Below, piece after piece: positions 1 through 13,190 of a stretch of 64,000 nt of DNA (the stretch's first letter is position 1; every line of letters begins with the position of its first letter). The translations under genes were made by a program, and so were the position numbers. A model generated the notes under the pieces. The model worked only from the letters and a program-made list of their open reading frames with translations. It was not told the DNA's origin and made no database searches. Source of the stretch: Sanghuangporus weigelae (Eukaryota; Basidiomycota; Agaricomycetes; Hymenochaetales; Hymenochaetaceae); NCBI GenBank assembly GCA_033182465.1, contig CP137324.1:372001-436000 (forward strand), in the 5' to 3' direction.

Positions 1-1483
1 GAAAGATTATCGCCAGGGCGTCCTAGAGAAATTCTTTAAGAATAACGATGAGCTACCCCGACCTATCGACATACTAGTTACTGGCTCTGTTCCATCGGGT
101 TCAGGACTGTCTTCAAGCGCAGCCATGGTCGTTGCCTCGACTCTCAGCTTTCTCTCCATCAACAACAAGCTCCAAGGACTTTCAAAGGGAGATGTTGTAG
201 AAATGACAATCAAGAATGAGACAAGAGTGGGTAAGCTATTTCATAGTCTACTGATATCTGTCGTCTTGCTGACTTCCCCTTTGCTAAGGTGTGAACAGTG
301 GAGGGTGAGTATGATTCCTGATAGCACAATAAAGCACTTACATTAAAACCATAACACTAAAAGAATGGATCAATCTGCCTCGGTGATCTCCAATGCCGAA
401 GCAGCACTCTATATAACCTTCTATCCGCACCTCGCGGCTGAACCCATCCCTCTTCCCATCACCTCCCCGCGATCAGTCTTCGTCTGTGCAAATTCGCTCG
501 TCGTCTCTGACAAGGTGGTTCACGCGCCCACGCGGTACAATCTTCGCGCTTTCGAAAGTCTTGTCGCTGCACGTGTGCTCTCCCATCAACTCGGTGTGAA
601 GATTGGTCAAAAGGAGAAACCGACTCTAAGAGAATTCTTGAATCGTTGGCTAGGTGCCTCTGACGGAGCAGAGATTAGCACAGATGAGCTGAAAAGAGGC
701 CTCGAGAAGATCGCAGAGAAGTTAGGTGTGCTGAAACTTGTAAATAGTGATGGGAGCGATGGTACTCAGGTTGGAGTTACGAAGGACGAAATGGTCAAAT
801 TATCAGGAATGAGTGCCGAAGACTTCGATGAAGTCTACATGTCATGGGCGAACGGTACGTAACTGGGTCTTTATTTCATTAACAGGGAACTATAATCTAA
901 TCTATATGACCGTTCCTCAGTCAAAGCGACGCACTTCCAGCTTTATAAACGTGCCAAACACGTTTTTGCCGAGTCGCTACTCGTACTGAAATTCCGTGAA
1001 GTCTGTCTCCGTGCAGCAGCCTCGCAGGGTGGTCCAAATGATACGACAAGCATCTTACACGAGCTTGGACAGCTGCTGGACGAATCGCAAGAAAACTGCT
1101 CGAAGCTGTGCGAGTCCTCGTGTCCTGAGGTTGACCTGCTGTGCCGCTTGGCAAAAGAGGCGGGTGCTTATGGGAGTCGCATAACCGGTTCGTGTACTCG
1201 CTATTGCGTTCATTGCAAACTCCTCTCCCTAACGCATATTACTCTTTATATTTAGGCGCCGGATGGGGTGGATGCACGGTCTCCCTAGTTGAGGAAGCTC
1301 GCGTCCCCGAGTTTATCGAGAAACTCAAAGCCACGTACCCTCCGTACCACGGACTCGAGGGAGAAAAGTTGGCTGAAGTAATCTTTGCTACCAAGCCGAG
1401 CAACGGAGCGAGCGGTAAGAGAATCATATTATCTTCGTCGATTGCTTATAACACACATCATCTTTGCAGTGTTTGTGCTCTGA
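1..1483 (+). CDS. GAL1: Galactokinase, 5' end outside the window
   Basis: Galactokinase phosphorylates galactose to galactose-1-phosphate in the cytosolic Leloir pathway. The window opens inside the coding region. The GHMP-kinase ATP loop is read at about 90-130 (GSVPSGSGLSSSAA). The galactokinase motif GVNSGGMDQSASV is spread over three exons. The C-terminal GHMP motif is GSRITGAGWGGCTVSL. Exons are 1-230, 289-304, 364-854, 921-1187, 1256-1414 and 1470-1483, all joined in frame at GT-AG introns, and the protein ends SVFVL. The second exon is only 16 nt and encodes part of the substrate-binding VNSGG. Family identity is secure; the N-terminal sugar-binding signature lies off the window. The next gene is convergent, 1.6 kb away. 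Confidence 0.95.
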
Positions 1484-3123
1484 TCGGTCTGGAATTGTAG
1501 AAGACGAAGGATGGATAACCGACAAAAATCACAGCTCCTTCTCATTTTTGTATTTCTAGTTTGATTGAGCCCCTAAATTCTCCCTTATTTCAAGAGCTTT
1601 TCTCCGCGACGCAAGAGTTTTTGGTCTTCGCAGACTGCCTTTTAGCCATCCAGGTAGGCACATTCAGTCAGTATAGAAAGGACTTCGAGTGAGTCCAATA
1701 TTCCCTCGTTCAAAGGATAGATCATATTGTCTGTTCTTGGAGAGGGGAGATATTGCGATATATATATATATATATATTCGAGCCACTCACTTCTGTACGA
1801 GGGAATGAGACATTCATAAGGACGCTCGACCTATGTCCTAAGGACTATATTTTTTTAATCGCTATTGATATTCTCTTCTAACACACCGACTTACCCGATC
1901 TTTTTACGACTTCCATCATTTAACCAAATGACGTCTTTACGATGTGATTGGGTACCACTAGCCCATATCCGTTTTACTAGTTCCTCTCTTCTAATCTAGA
2001 ATACTCGAGATGCAGGCTGATGCAGGCGACTGATGCGATGTCTCAAGAAATGAGTTGACCATGACTAGGCGATTATTACTCGAAAGCGTCATAGCTCACT
2101 AAGACAATTCGTAGCACAGCAAACGTGAGTCACGTCACACCTGGACGAACATTTTGTTTGTGTTTGGCTCTATTCACGTGTACATAGTATCTTTGAACAT
2201 CATCTTGGAATATACTTAGGACATAAGTTATAACATGAAATTGATCTTAGCATGTAATCAATGCGCACAACTCGAAGTAGAGTCGAAAAAAAGAAGGAAT
2301 GAGAAATTCTATTGCAACAGAGAAAACCCTACTGTCCGTTATGCTGAGAGATTGTATGAAAGGGAAAAACCAGTGATACATGTGGGTGGATGGGAGTAGG
2401 ATCATGATGAAAAGGGGACAGGAGGAAGAGGGGAAGAATAACTGGAATGAGAAGGGCACTAGAAGTCAAATCGGATGGGCTAAGAAGACGAAGGACGAAG
2501 ATGCAAAGGGCAGAAGGAATGAGGGAAGAATCCGAGAAAAGGACAAGCCGAAAAATATTCCAAAGAGGAAAAGTGTTCTAACATGCAGGGACAAGATGTA
2601 CATTGCGTGCTGAAAGTAAGGGCAGAATTTTGGAATATACATGGATACCGAGTGGGGAGGTGATAGCATGAACCGAATTGGCGCAAGAGATCTAGGAAGA
2701 ATGTAAACATCAATAACAAGCAAAGAACAACGTGCACCACGAACAAATTTGGCCTCAACGAAAGGACCGGGAAGGTTTGCTGTATGTTACACTCGTGAGC
2801 CGTGCTCCGATCTAATTTCCTTCTGTCGGTCCCTTCAAACTGGTAGAACGCCTGACGAAGGAGGACGACCATCAAATGAATCGGTTCATAATTTAGATGC
2901 CCGAGAGTGATCACGGATATCCCGCGAATGGACACTGGAGGCAAAAGTCATGGAATAGACATAGACGAGAGGATAAATATGCAAGGTAAGTATGGATGAA
3001 GGATTTTTGTCTAAAACTTGGTCTATAAATACACCTCTCGTAACGTCAAGCCCTTAGACGTGGCGTTCTTGTATGACGAGGGTGGACTACCATTCAAACG
3101 TACTAGCGTTCCTCAGCCGTCAA
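1484..3123. other. Convergent intergenic region, no gene seen
   Basis: This separates the 3' ends of GAL1 and the CaMKK-like kinase. It is AT-rich and every frame is broken into short pieces without recognisable motifs. It should hold both 3' UTRs. A TA microsatellite lies near 1757-1778. Confidence 0.6.
1757..1778. repeat. TA dinucleotide microsatellite
   Basis: A run of about ten TA units directly visible in the sequence, in the intergenic region after GAL1. Confidence 0.9.
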
Positions 3124-6100
3124 CTAGGCAATGGGTGAAGACACGGGTTGCTCGGAACGAGCTCTAGAGTGCGAACGAGCGAGTATCTCGGATGGACGTC
3201 GCCGACGAACCTCAATGGGCGCATCCTCGCTGCTGGAAGAATCGTCGTCGACAAACACATCGTTGTCTTGAACTTCTTCTTCAACTCTAAGGCCAATCAT
3301 ACCGCGTCCAACGATGCGCTCCCCGGACTCAGGTGATGTGCGTTCGACGTTCACGTTCATGCTACCTTCAGCGCTGGGATTCCTGCTCAAGTGAATATTA
3401 CCTCCATCATCGAGCTCAAAGTCATCGTAAATCGGTGCATCTTCATGCTCGCTATTTATTGGACTTCGCGCGAGTGGACTTGAGACGACATGTGGGTAAT
3501 TTTGCGGATACATACTGCCCACGCTCGTTCCGCGTCTCCTTCCAGAGTCCTGCAGATGTGCGTGAAGGGCTTGTGCGTTCACATTCGGTCCCGGGGCAAC
3601 AGCTTGTGAACTCGCGCTTCCGGGACTTGAAGTTGACGACCCGACTTCGTGTGCGATGCCTTGCAAAGAGAACCCGTCGTGTGGTATACCGCCAACTCCG
3701 ACCGAAACGCCTGACAGACTATTCGGAGACGATGGTCCTGAGACAGGATGCGACAAAATGCCTCCCGCTCCAACAAGCCGTACTTCATCATCCTCGTTGG
3801 CATAGCTATCGACGTCGCCGCTTTCATAAGTAAAACCGCCGCCATTAGCATACATGTGTTCTCCGTAGGCACTTCCACTCCCATATCCGTAGTCTGAGAC
3901 GCCGTCCGCATCAAACTCGAGATCTGCCCGGCGACTTGCGCCATATCCATAACCATACGCAAACTCTTCCGCGACGTCTCCCCAGCTCGATGCACGCATT
4001 GCACTAGTCAATTCGTCCGCACTAGCGAGGGCAAGACCTCGTCCTGCTGTCGCAACTCCGGCAGAAGCTATAACTGGGCCTAAATCCGAACGGACGCCTG
4101 CGGCTCGTACACCTTTATGAATAGCCATTCCCGTTCGCGCGTCACCGAATTCGTCAGCACTCCGTCTTTGAAGTCGTTGTGCTGCAAAGCTCGCCCGTGC
4201 AGACGCTGGGTCACTACCAGTGCCGCTCCCACTAGCATTTCCTCTAGCAGGACTTGCAGGACTCGCAGGGCTTCGAGCGAGGCCTTTCCACATGCCCAAA
4301 CTACCCTTGCTACTGCTTTCGCTCAGACTTTCGCGAGGGCTGTCCTTCGTTCGCCAGATCTTTGAGATGTTACTCAACGATTGTCGCACAGTCGCTTTCT
4401 GTCGTTGTTGCTTCTCTATTTCTTTTTGTTCTTTCCATCGCGAGTCGTGAATAGCGCGAACTTCATCTTCATCAAGAATATCCGTCTCGCTGTCGGAGGT
4501 GAAACCTGCCGTACTCGGGCTAGTAAGGTTTGAATAAGAACCTCCACTTGCGACACGCGGTGTTGCAGGTCCGGATGCTCGGGAAGACAGGCGCGACCGC
4601 AAAGCTTCTCGAGAACGAGACATAGAGCGTCCCCGACTACCTAGCATGAGGTCAGGAAGCGTTCGCCTCTTTAAGTTGCGTGGGGTCTCGCCACCCGAGT
4701 TATTGGCGGTATGCATGCCACTGCCGTGTCTCGAGATTTTCTTCACTCCACGTTCGACAACATCCACGACACGTCGACTACGACTTGGCTTGTGCCGGAG
4801 ACCAGTTGCTTCACTGCCGCCGCCAATCCGTCTCTCGGAAGGGGTTTCGCTTATCTCTGACTCAGACTCTATGTGCAAACTACGCTGAAGGATGGCATCA
4901 AGTTCTGCGTCGTAAAGTTCACGCTGATCCGCGCGTCGCTGCATCTGCTGTTGCTGTCGCACTGCCGCGGTTCGTCCCGCAGGGAGAAGAGAACGGAAGC
5001 GTCGATAGGCTTTAGTCATATCAAACTTCCAGCGGAACTTGACAGTCGACATCGCAACGTCCTCATCGGCGCTAGTGATCCGTATCGGATCAAGGCGCTC
5101 TGGTGCAGTCTCGGTAACCCATTCTTCCGGATTCGGAATGTCACGAGTAATCCACGGGAGACGCTAGAAAGTAACGTCAGCATGCGCCCAAGAAATAATA
5201 CTTTGCGCGAATCAGTAGGAAAAGGTTAACAGACCTTGACTTCCTCTAGGGTTATCCGTTTAGTGCAATCCTTCTCTAATAGCCTATCCAACAGACCAAT
5301 AACAATAGCACCTTCGCTAGTATCGCTTGGAACATGTATACGGCCACCTGTCGGAATTCGATCATAGCCCATACAATCGTCTACTTTGAAGTCATCCGTA
5401 TGAATCATTTGGTACATGACAAACTCAGTGACGCCACCCCATGGGATCCGACCAAAGAGCAAGCAGTACAAGGTAACACCAAGTGCCCATACGTCAATTA
5501 CCTTTGTGATGGGAGGTCGCGGAGGCAGGTCTAATTCCTGCTCTGCACCAGCTTCGTCTCTGTTAGGATCACGGAACGACGAGGGATCTGGATCTGGCAC
5601 TGTTGATTGCGTTTGGTCTGGATCGGCAAAAGCTAGCTCCGAGTCTAAAGACGTTTGCGAAGTTGCATCTGAAGCACGAGGAGTAGCTCCTTCGTCGTCA
5701 GTATGAGAAAGCCGACGAGGCACCTTTAAAGTCGCTGTCAACGAGGCGGGCGCCTTATCCATATCAGCACCATCCCGACCATCGCTTCCCGTGACCCTTC
5801 TCTCGCCACTTTGTCTGCTTTCCTTATTTACGCGTTGGTTCTCCTCCCGACCGTCTTCTTCGCATTTTAACTTCCCGCGGGAGAGCCCGACTCTGCTGTA
5901 TAAAGCGGCGGTCTGTTTCTCGCCGAACTCCCAAATGATCTCAGGAGCAAGAAAGCTCGGTGTACCTGCTTGACGTGATAGACCACCATCATCAAGCAAG
6001 ATAGGATCAACATCACCCGCAAGTTCTTCGAGCAGTTCTTTCTCGGCGGCCGCATCCTCGTCATCAGATACTGGTGAGGACATCTCGGATTTGTGCACGC

Positions 6101-7379
6101 CGGATGAGGTCGGAGGCTCGTCTCGAGCACGACCTTTACCCTTCACGTCCTCCTTGCTGCCGTGTACGCTTCCTTTACCACGCCAGACATTGGTCCTTCG
6201 TCTTCCTGGAGTAGATACACCCGAAGGATCCTCCTCGCGCTTGCGGCGGACTTGTTTGCGACGTTCCAGAGCTTCTCGGTATGCGGGGCTTTGTTTCAGT
6301 GCATCTATTCGTTGCGCGGCACTGAAATGAGAGACACCGAAGTCGGTGATCTTAACGTTCTTCCGATCGGCTGTCCAGAGTAAATTCGCCGGTTTGATGT
6401 CGCGATGGATAATACCTTGGTAATGAAGGTACAGGAGGCCGAGGACAACGTCACGACAGATACGGCGAGTCTGATCTACGCGAAGACATGGGCGTCCATG
6501 ATCATCCCGCCATTTGACCTCTCCGCCTCCCATGTACTCCATGATAAGAAGAATTTTGTTGGTTAGACGGTCGTTGATGACTTCGTACAGTTGTACAATT
6601 TGACCATGCTTGCATTTCTTCATGATAGCAATCTCTCGCAGCACCTTTTTCTCTGTATTTTGTAGCTGGTCAACCAGACGAGGGCGGACAAGACCTCCGA
6701 AGCCTCCACCGCTGCGTGGTATAGGGCCTTGGTTGCGTTGGCGCAGTTGCTCGTGCTTAGCTTCTTTTGAATTCTTGCGCCGACAAACTTTGATCGCCTG
6801 ACATGTACACGCATTCAGTCAGCTTTAGTTAAATGATATCCGGATGCATATAAGAAACAGAAAGTGAATGAGACATACGACAACCATGTTCCCTCTACGC
6901 ATGTCATAGCCTTTGTAAACTTCGCCATGTTGCCCATTGCCCAAGCGATGTCCAATGAGGTATTGGTTGATTATGGGCCGGTCGCGGACGTCTCGAGCAA
7001 AGTTTATTGTGCTTGTCATCACAACATCCTCAGGGGGCAGCGGCGTTTCGGATGGCGCTGACATGACCTCGCGAGCATGTTCATGACCGGATGATGAAGG
7101 AGGAGGCCCTGGTGTGCTCGAGTGTGACATGGCATGAGCAACGGGAGTAGAGACTATAGGCGAACGAGGACGCGTGCTAGGGTGAAATCCGAAATGTGTG
7201 ACGAGGTAAGGCGCGTAGGGGCTGGAACTTTTGCTCTGCTGGTGCAGCTGAGTGGCAGAAGGCGAGAGGAAGTCAGTGCCGGGTGCATAGGGTTGATAGG
7301 GACTGGACGGTGGCGGGGACGGGGATTGCTGGTCTTGGTGAAAGTGATGCTGGTTATGCCTGGACGACATTGCATGCAT
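3124..7379 (-). CDS. CaMKK/Ssp1-like Ser/Thr protein kinase
   Basis: Predicted 1367-aa kinase of the Ssp1/Sak1/CaMKK group, whose members activate Snf1/AMPK. Exons on the minus strand are 7379-6879, 6797-5235 and 5163-3124. The first 130 residues are Ser/Pro/His-rich. The kinase domain then shows the glycine loop (GNGQHGEVYKG), VVAIKV, the HRDIKPANLLW catalytic loop near residue 298, DFGVS, and GTPSFLAPEI. A long charged insert separates DFG from the T-loop. A second insert of more than 100 residues follows APE, before the DVWALGVTLYCLLFG segment. After the kinase core (PWITRDIPNPEEW) come about 650 low-complexity residues rich in Ser, Gly and Arg. The two inserts are longer than in yeast relatives. 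The second intron donor is GTCTGT, a weak but frame-preserving site. Start chosen at the first ATG; a second ATG lies three codons in. Confidence 0.9.
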
Positions 7380-7560
7380 GGCTAGGGCGTATTTGGTGTC
7401 TATCGGAAGCTCTTGCGAGCCCGCATCCAGTGAAAGGTCTAGTTTTTGGGAGCGAGATGGAGGAAAAGGAGGAGGAGGAGATGAAGGAAAATAAAGGGAC
7501 GGGGGAGATGGAGGGAGGAGGAAGAGGAGAGTGGAGGCCAGTAAGTAAGTGAGTGAGTAT
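7380..7560 (-). promoter_or_regulatory. CT-rich leader/promoter tract of the kinase gene
   Basis: Upstream of the kinase start the plus strand is almost pure purine (GGAGGA/GAAG blocks, about 7449-7545), so the sense strand of the kinase gene is pyrimidine-rich. CT-rich blocks are common in fungal promoters and 5' leaders. The role is inferred from position. Confidence 0.4.
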
Positions 7561-10402
7561 AATTAATAAGTAACGCCTGTGTCTGGGGTCGGTTACTATT
7601 TATGGTAACTGATTATAATATATTATGTATTCATCTCCAAACAGCCGATCACTAATTATAATCCAAGTAATATTAGTAGGTCCTCTCTGCTCTCCTCCCC
7701 CTCTTTTCTCTTCCCCGCCAATCGTCTTTCACTTCTCTTCCCCACCTCTTTGTGGTATTGTGCAGCTAACCAGTAACAATCTCCAGCTTGGCGATACAGC
7801 GGGGGTCTCTTTGTCTTATATCATTTACTTGCTTCCGCAGACACAGCTTCGCCGAACGTGCGGATTCGACCCTCCTTTCTCGTCCCCAGTCCTGTCTTTC
7901 ATTTTCCACGACTCTCCTTCCAAATTTCTCGAAGCCCATCTCATCACGTATTCTCACATCCTCCTTTCCATCCGCATAGCTCGTCTTTTTCTGATTCTCC
8001 TGATTGTCTGTCAAAGTGCGGTTGACTCATTACTTGGCTGGAGTCCGGCGCCCGCTGCCGATTCTGTGCATCGTCCAGGGTCAAATTCTACAGGATCAGT
8101 CCGCGAAGGTTCCGACCAAACTCAATCCCAAACCTTACCCATCTAGCTTGCCTATTAGATACGTAGCTCATATTCTCAGCACCGGTCTTCTCACAGCTTC
8201 TCATTATTCGATTCTGCTCGCATCCAGTTTACGGTGGCATGGTGATTCTTGCCGTTGATTTTACAACTAGAATCACCGGTATTATTTGTGTCCTTCAAGA
8301 ATTATCTCAGTGTAAGCATCTCAGAACTCACAGGTTGCATGGCAAAAGAGCTCATTGCAGCCGACGTCAACTCAGGATCACTTATCTAACTCGGAGGCTA
8401 AGATATAGTGAATGTATTGGAATACTCCACTCATGTTGTGGGTCCTGCGGGTCCAATCTGGCTGAATCATTTTTACGATACTTCCGCCACCTGCAAACAG
8501 CTGCAAACGCGCTCGGAGGATAGCGGCGGCTCTGAACCGCCGTCATATCCCGCGCCAGGCTGCCGGTGATGATATGGTCCGTTGACAATACTGCCCGAGC
8601 CCCACACAACATCTACGCTCTTGCTTCTTTTCTCCAGCCCAGCCTGGAGTTGAACAATAGCTCTAACTGATAATTCTCCTGAGCATCGCATCGCTCGGAG
8701 ATGTGACACTCTTGATGCCGTCAAACTTCTGACTTCATCCTGTACAACATGCTGGCCGATCTCCCGCACCATCCTATGAACATTGCTCCGCCGGTCATTC
8801 TAGTAAACCACCGCAGCACGTCGCAGTAAGTCACTGATCAGAGGACGAGAGTTTCTGACCATTTTTCAGTTCGTTACAACAATATGTACTGCATTCGATA
8901 TCCTATTATAGCCTCCTCTCAATTCCCTACTGATCTCTCGGCATCAGCGATCAGTCATTCCGGAAAAACACAGTAGTAACGCCCGCCGTGTCCCAGGACG
9001 CCGGCTCATATCGATCCAGAAATACATCGTGCTTCCGTCTGTCGTTCAATGCCGTACAACAGCGAACAGCTGGACTGTATTCATAAGAGCTTTGATTGCC
9101 CAGGTGGTGCCCGTCATTGATTACTAGGATCCCATCAAGAAGTCATCAATAACAAATAAATCATAAACCAAACGTTATGAGAAAAGGACGTTTGTTCGTA
9201 TCTAATCTACCCTGCACTGTCACGCAAGTTCATCATGATGCAAATCCCAGTTTATCTGTAATTTGTAGAAATGTATTAAATCATACTGACGCCTCCGGTA
9301 TATTTGTGATTGGATTCCTCGGCGGAGATCCCGACGGCCGTAGATGAGATTATAGGATACGAACGGATACGTATAAATTCGGGATCGGTGAAAGATGACC
9401 TGCTCCGAGACGGAACGCCATCACTTGGAAATCAAGCTGTATCATCATTTCGGTTCTCTTTGTTCGAAGGGAGATATCTGATGCTTGTATCGTTTTTTTC
9501 CAGTGGCCTTCCCACCATCTAGCGATTTCAAGTCCTACTCAGTCTACGGTAGATCATAGATCATGCGTTGCGAAGCGCCACTAGTCCAGGCGACCCTCGT
9601 CGAGGACGATCTGAAGAATTTTCTTCCCCCCTTGGATCGTCGTTCGGCAAAGCGTCGAATCATCGTCTTTCCAGAGTGCCCCTAGCCTAGTCTGCTTTTC
9701 GTCCAGGAGCAGGAGACAGATACGATTAACTACTAGATTACGTCTGATCCGGGGCATCTTTGTATTTCGCGAACACGTGTCGGTGTTGTCCCCAAATAAT
9801 TTCATAAGACTAGTACTCAGAGATTAAATTGATGCCTCCGGCTCGGGTTTACCGGACGGATTTATTTGTTTTCGATCAGACTTTCCTCTCGCACCTTTAC
9901 GACCTCCTCGAAAGAATAAACAGAACGCATATCAAATTTTTAGAGTGGCATTGGCGGCAAGCGAGAATGCTACAAGAGACTTTTATGTTCCTCTCGGAGT
10001 CGCCGGTAGTTTGTCGAATAGAGCAAAAAGAGAAGCTCTAAAATATACAAAACAAATTGAATGATCCAACCCAACATGAACCCTCGATATAAGACAGTAT
10101 ACATTGGCAGCCAAGATGGTACCAACCAGTGAGTCATGTCAGTGATCATATTCTTTCTGACAAGAGCATGTGTCACTCTGGGGTCTAGCGCTCAAAGCGA
10201 AATGCTTGATGGAATTGACAGTATAATATAATAGGTCTTGCTTATACTCTCGCCAATGATACATACATAGAAGAGTTCTATAAACAGGGCATGTAGTCTT
10301 TTGTCATCGCCAAGCAGTACATTACCATCTATCCACGAAATCTTCACAATCACATAGGGCATTAGACTCATCAACGCCCACACTCCCTCACCCTCAAAAT
10401 TT
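7561..10402. other. Long gene-free region
   Basis: Nearly 3 kb between the 5' side of the CaMKK-like gene and the 3' end of the FetB-like gene. The longest open frame (about 170 codons, plus strand from 7625) has Ser/Pro/Leu-rich, motif-free content and looks spurious. A minus-strand frame at 8473-8772 has no recognisable domain. I see no RNA gene, terminal inverted repeats or transposase motifs. It could hold long UTRs or a non-coding transcript. Confidence 0.5.
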
Positions 10403-12963
10403 TCAATCGCCGAGCAGCCCATTCCTTTCTATGCTATCACCACCATCTCTCTTCTTCAAACCAAATGTGAACTTCACTTTATCCAACCCCTCTTTCGCTT
10501 TCACAACGCACCACGATGTGGCATGCTCCCTAGTGCGCCACACCCAATACTTCCGTGGATCCACCCGATTCACTCTGATGCGATGTTCGGAATCGACGAC
10601 TATCGCAAGAGCAGCGACAGTAACGAGAATCGCAGCAAGCGCACTAGAAGCCGCAATCATGAACATGATGACCATCTGCAATCGGGCAGCCTGCTGTACC
10701 GGTGCGCCACCTAGAATCGCACCGGTCATCATCCCTGGAATTGCGATGATGCCGAGCACACTGGATCAAAAACAAGAATCAAGCAGACCAAATGAGTCAG
10801 TTTCGCTGAGCTTCTGCCGAAAATAATGAAATGCAAAACGTAAAAGCGGAGAAAATCAATTGGGGAAGAAGCAGCACAGTTTGAAAAAAGGGTGATCTGC
10901 AATGCTCGGAATGTCGTCTTTAGTGAGAAGTTTCAAGTCCCAGTGTCCTGTAAATTTAACTCCGTTGCTAAGCGACTCGGTTGAAGACAAAGAAAGGGAG
11001 TCCAGAGAGTATTAGATCCGAGCTCAGCGCAATACGACGTAAATTAAGCTTGAGAAACAGGCCTCCGAGACGCGCCCCAGTACAGAAGTCACAGCACAGA
11101 CGTAAGATTGACAAAACACTGAATAATAAGTGGCTCGTCCCGTATCTGGGGCGCTTCAATCCCTTCCTCAAAAAGCCCATGTTTAAATTTCGGCACATCG
11201 GCAGAGATATGAAGCTGAGTTAGCTCGGACACTTCCGCAACAAGTCAGAATCCAGAAAGCATCTTTTGCAATTCACTTTAGCAATCCTACAGACCCCTGG
11301 CACACCTCGCCAGCCGGTCGATTCTAATCTGCCGAATCCTAAAGATGTCGGCGCCGAGCACTTGATTATCCGTGCCTAAGAAGGGGGGTGAACTGAATTG
11401 CTGAGCCTCGGCGGAGAACCGCGGCACCTTCCTTCCCCGGTACAAGCGGCGAAAGCGCGTCTAGTGAGGAAGAACACCGAGACAGGTAAGGAAGCTCTGA
11501 GATGCGAAGGAGCCAGGAAGCCGGCCGGTCGCGATAGTAACTTCATGATGTGAGAAAAACATCTGGAAAGATGATGCCTAGACCATGAATGTAGGATTGC
11601 AAGCGAAAGAAGTATCGATGATGAGAAAAAGGTAATTCAGCAGCTGCACCGCCGTTCAAAGGGAGCAGCTAAGCGGGAAGCGTACGTGTGCTACTTCTTT
11701 CAACGTATGATCAGTTTCCAACTCCAGGAGAAGCAGAAACGCAAGGATATATGAGTAACGCGTATGTCCGCTTCAGGAGATAGATGCAACTATACTTGCT
11801 ATTCTGATTTAGTTACGCCAGCTCATCAGTGCATGCCGAAGTTGAAGAGGTAATCGAAGCAAAAATCGGTAGCAACGGCAGGTGTGAGAGAGAGCGAGCA
11901 TCTTCAAGGATTCACAACTTCCAGCCCATATTGGCACCGAAAGGTGGATAAAGAGAGGATAAACCGCAGAGTTCAGCAGATAAGAAGTCAGATGCAAAGA
12001 AAAGAGATGATGGCTGGGGGGACTTTCCTCCCAAAACAAGGAAACGAAAATACAGAAAGAGAGTCAAGAACGTATCTCACCTCATCTGATTGATGGGGGG
12101 AGTGAGTGCGAGGCGCAGAGCTTCCTTCGCAACAGGTTGGCATGCTTCTAATCTCGATGCTCCGAAAGCGAGATAGGTCTCAATCTTGTCACGGTTCTCA
12201 CTGAAAGCAATAACCGGAAGAAGCTATTCAGTACTGTCAAGGAAGAGATAGCCGGCTAAAGAACTCAACTAGATTTCCTTCAGGACGAAGTTCAAAGTGA
12301 TGACCACTCCGGATATTGTTGCGCCGCAAAGCATCCCGACGATGGGAACTATTCCAGATATTAGGAGAAGATTGTTTCACCCTTGAGTAAGTGCACTTAC
12401 TGTATTGATCTGGTTTCCAGAACGGTTCAATTGACATAGCAAATCTGGCTCCCAGGATAGAAACCGGAATGGTGGAGCAGAGCATGCTTCCCAATACAAT
12501 AGGAAACTACTAGTATAACAAAGTTAGTAGATTCATCTTCGCCGAAAAGGCATAGGCTGACAATGTTATGAAACCGCATCTTTGCCTTATTCACGACTAC
12601 ATTGTTCTGTCGTCAGAAGGCACTATTAGAAGCTGAAGGCGCGACGCGTACCAACTTCAATTGTTCCAAGTAAATTCAATAAGACTGAAAATGTATAAGA
12701 TCAAGTTTTCACGATTTTTGAATACACCGAATCTCACAGGCGAGTCCAGCAACTCCCCACGGATTTTCAGAATCGAATATCTTCTGAAGCACGAGCGCCA
12801 TTATCGCGAGCTGGACTACACATCTTACCGCCGCAGTCAACAGAGGAACGCCGACGCCCAATCCGAAAACGCGCGAAACGACGGCATCAAAGACAACAAA
12901 AGAGAATCCAAGGGCAACATTCGACCAGGTAAGATGCGTATTCGAGTCTGGCGGGCCATCCAT
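10403..12963 (-). CDS. FetB/UPF0014 (YbbM, ALS3-like) membrane permease
   Basis: Predicted 318-aa polytopic membrane protein of the UPF0014 family, which includes bacterial FetB (ABC-type metal efflux permease) and plant ALS3. Exons are 12963-12738, 12684-12652, 12596-12562, 12506-12401, 12348-12270, 12200-12081 and 10760-10403. Family landmarks appear in order: an N-terminal LTWSNVALGF segment, AAVRCVVQLAIMALVLQ, IPVSILGARFAM, IVGMLCGATISG, LAFGASRLEA, PPINQM, and the hallmark IAIPGMMTGAILGG followed by AARLQMVIMFMI. Seven or so helices are expected. The sixth intron is 1320 bp, roughly twenty times the local norm. A decayed tandem paralogue lies just upstream in the same orientation. The substrate in fungi is not established; metal transport is inferred from the family. 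Confidence 0.88.
10761..12080 (-). other. Oversized intron, possible insertion
   Basis: Intron 6 of the FetB-like gene. The equivalent intron of the neighbouring paralogue is about 200 bp, so at least 1 kb appears to have been gained here or lost there. No clear terminal repeats, transposase or long reading frame are visible inside. A stretch near 10980-11220 is open on both strands but matches nothing I recognise. Confidence 0.5.
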
Positions 12964-13190
12964 GTTTTTGGTTTTTAAAAAAGAGACACGCTGAAGGGAG
13001 ATGAAAAGAAAAACCGAAGGTCGGTGTGACGTAATGATGGTGAACGGTCACGTGCCGTCGGAGACTCAGAAATTGAGTAACACTACTCAACCATCACCTT
13101 CTAAGTTCTACGGGGCAAGAGAAAAGTGAGTAATACTCTTGTCATTTTCGCATCCTCTAGGAAGACAAAACTACAGGGTTGATCACCTAA

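Noticed and set aside
3333-3833. Plus-strand frame inside the CaMKK-like gene
   Set aside because: It lies antisense to the low-complexity tail of a well-supported kinase and is explained by the codon bias of that tail.
7625-8146. 173-codon open frame on the plus strand
   Set aside because: Composition is Ser/Pro/Leu-rich from a CT-rich tract, with no motif, no splice partners and no good start context.
11461-11560. Possible small structured RNA or element end in the long FetB intron
   Set aside because: GC-rich patches are present but I could not find consistent inverted repeats or direct flanking duplications by eye.
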